Assembly: GCF_907164575.1 (NCBI RefSeq)
Contig: NZ_CAJQYY010000028.1
Coordinates: 35,005-99,004 of the forward strand
From: Paraburkholderia gardini
GTDB lineage: Bacteria; Pseudomonadota; Gammaproteobacteria; Burkholderiales; Burkholderiaceae
DNA length: 64,000 nt
Reading direction: 5' to 3'
The notes below the pieces were generated by a model, which made no database searches, was not told the DNA's origin, and saw only the letters and a list, made by a program, of their open reading frames with translations. The translations under genes were made by a program, and so were the position numbers. Shown one piece after another: positions 63,911 to 64,000 of this stretch. Position 1 is the first letter of the stretch. Every line of letters begins with the position of its first letter.

Positions 63911-64000
63911 TGTCTCTATATGAACGCGTCCCGTTTGCAACAGTTTTCGTGTGTTCGGACAGACAGGATGGGTTGCGGCTCTATATCCGGCCTTGTTGCA

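Overview
The window is GC-rich, densely coded chromosomal DNA from a beta-proteobacterium of the Burkholderiaceae, most likely Paraburkholderia or a close relative. This rests on protein similarity I recognise (Kdp, PNPase and Nuo subunits, DUF2818, DUF1178, DUF3106, DUF3619) and on a familiar gene order: ilvBHC-psd-pssA-leuA, then rpsO-pnp-quinone oxidoreductase-tpiA-secG-tRNA-Leu-nuoA to nuoN, then Nudix, DUF1178 and acyl-CoA dehydrogenases. No prophage, insertion sequence, CRISPR array or rRNA is visible. Genus is an inference; no search was run.

Layout. 1-6.4 kb: the end of the K+ uptake operon (kdpB, cut at its 5' end, then kdpC, kdpD, kdpE). 6.4-6.8 kb: a guanidine-II (mini-ykkC) riboswitch and a small multidrug resistance type guanidinium exporter. 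7-11.6 kb: DUF4126 protein, YbbP-type permease, truncated hemoglobin, AlaX editing protein. 11.7-13.8 kb, minus strand: SDR oxidoreductase, LOG protein, TetR regulator. 14-16.7 kb, minus strand: a three-gene lipid cluster (PlcP-like phosphoesterase, glycosyltransferase, diacylglycerol kinase) that fits phosphate-sparing membrane remodelling. 17-22.1 kb: LacI-type regulator and a sugar ABC transporter sharing an operator sequence. 22.2-24.5 kb, minus strand: ECF sigma factor, DUF3619, DUF3106 and RDD operon. 24.8-31.9 kb: branched-chain amino acid synthesis (ilvB, ilvH, ilvC, leuA) around psd and pssA. leuA is preceded by a short leucine-rich leader peptide gene whose start codon lies at the predicted transcription start. 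32-34.7 kb: carbonic anhydrase, lipoprotein, orphan periplasmic binding protein. 34.9-40.3 kb: rpsO, pnp, quinone oxidoreductase, tpiA, secG, tRNA-Leu(GAG). 40.5-55.6 kb: the complete 14-subunit complex I operon. 55.6-64 kb: DUF2818, Nudix, DUF1178, two acyl-CoA dehydrogenases and two MaoC-type hydratases in tandem, then on the minus strand a GST, a third acyl-CoA dehydrogenase and an APH-type kinase (ACAD10/11 or LvaA/LvaC type).

The most rewarding signals are the leuA leader peptide with three CTA leucine codons, the PlcP-glycosyltransferase-DgkA cluster, the riboswitch, the repeated LacI-family operators, a 28-bp palindrome before the DUF1178/acyl-CoA dehydrogenase run, an 18-bp perfect inverted repeat between pnp and the quinone oxidoreductase gene, and an in-frame palindrome-like insertion in kdpB.
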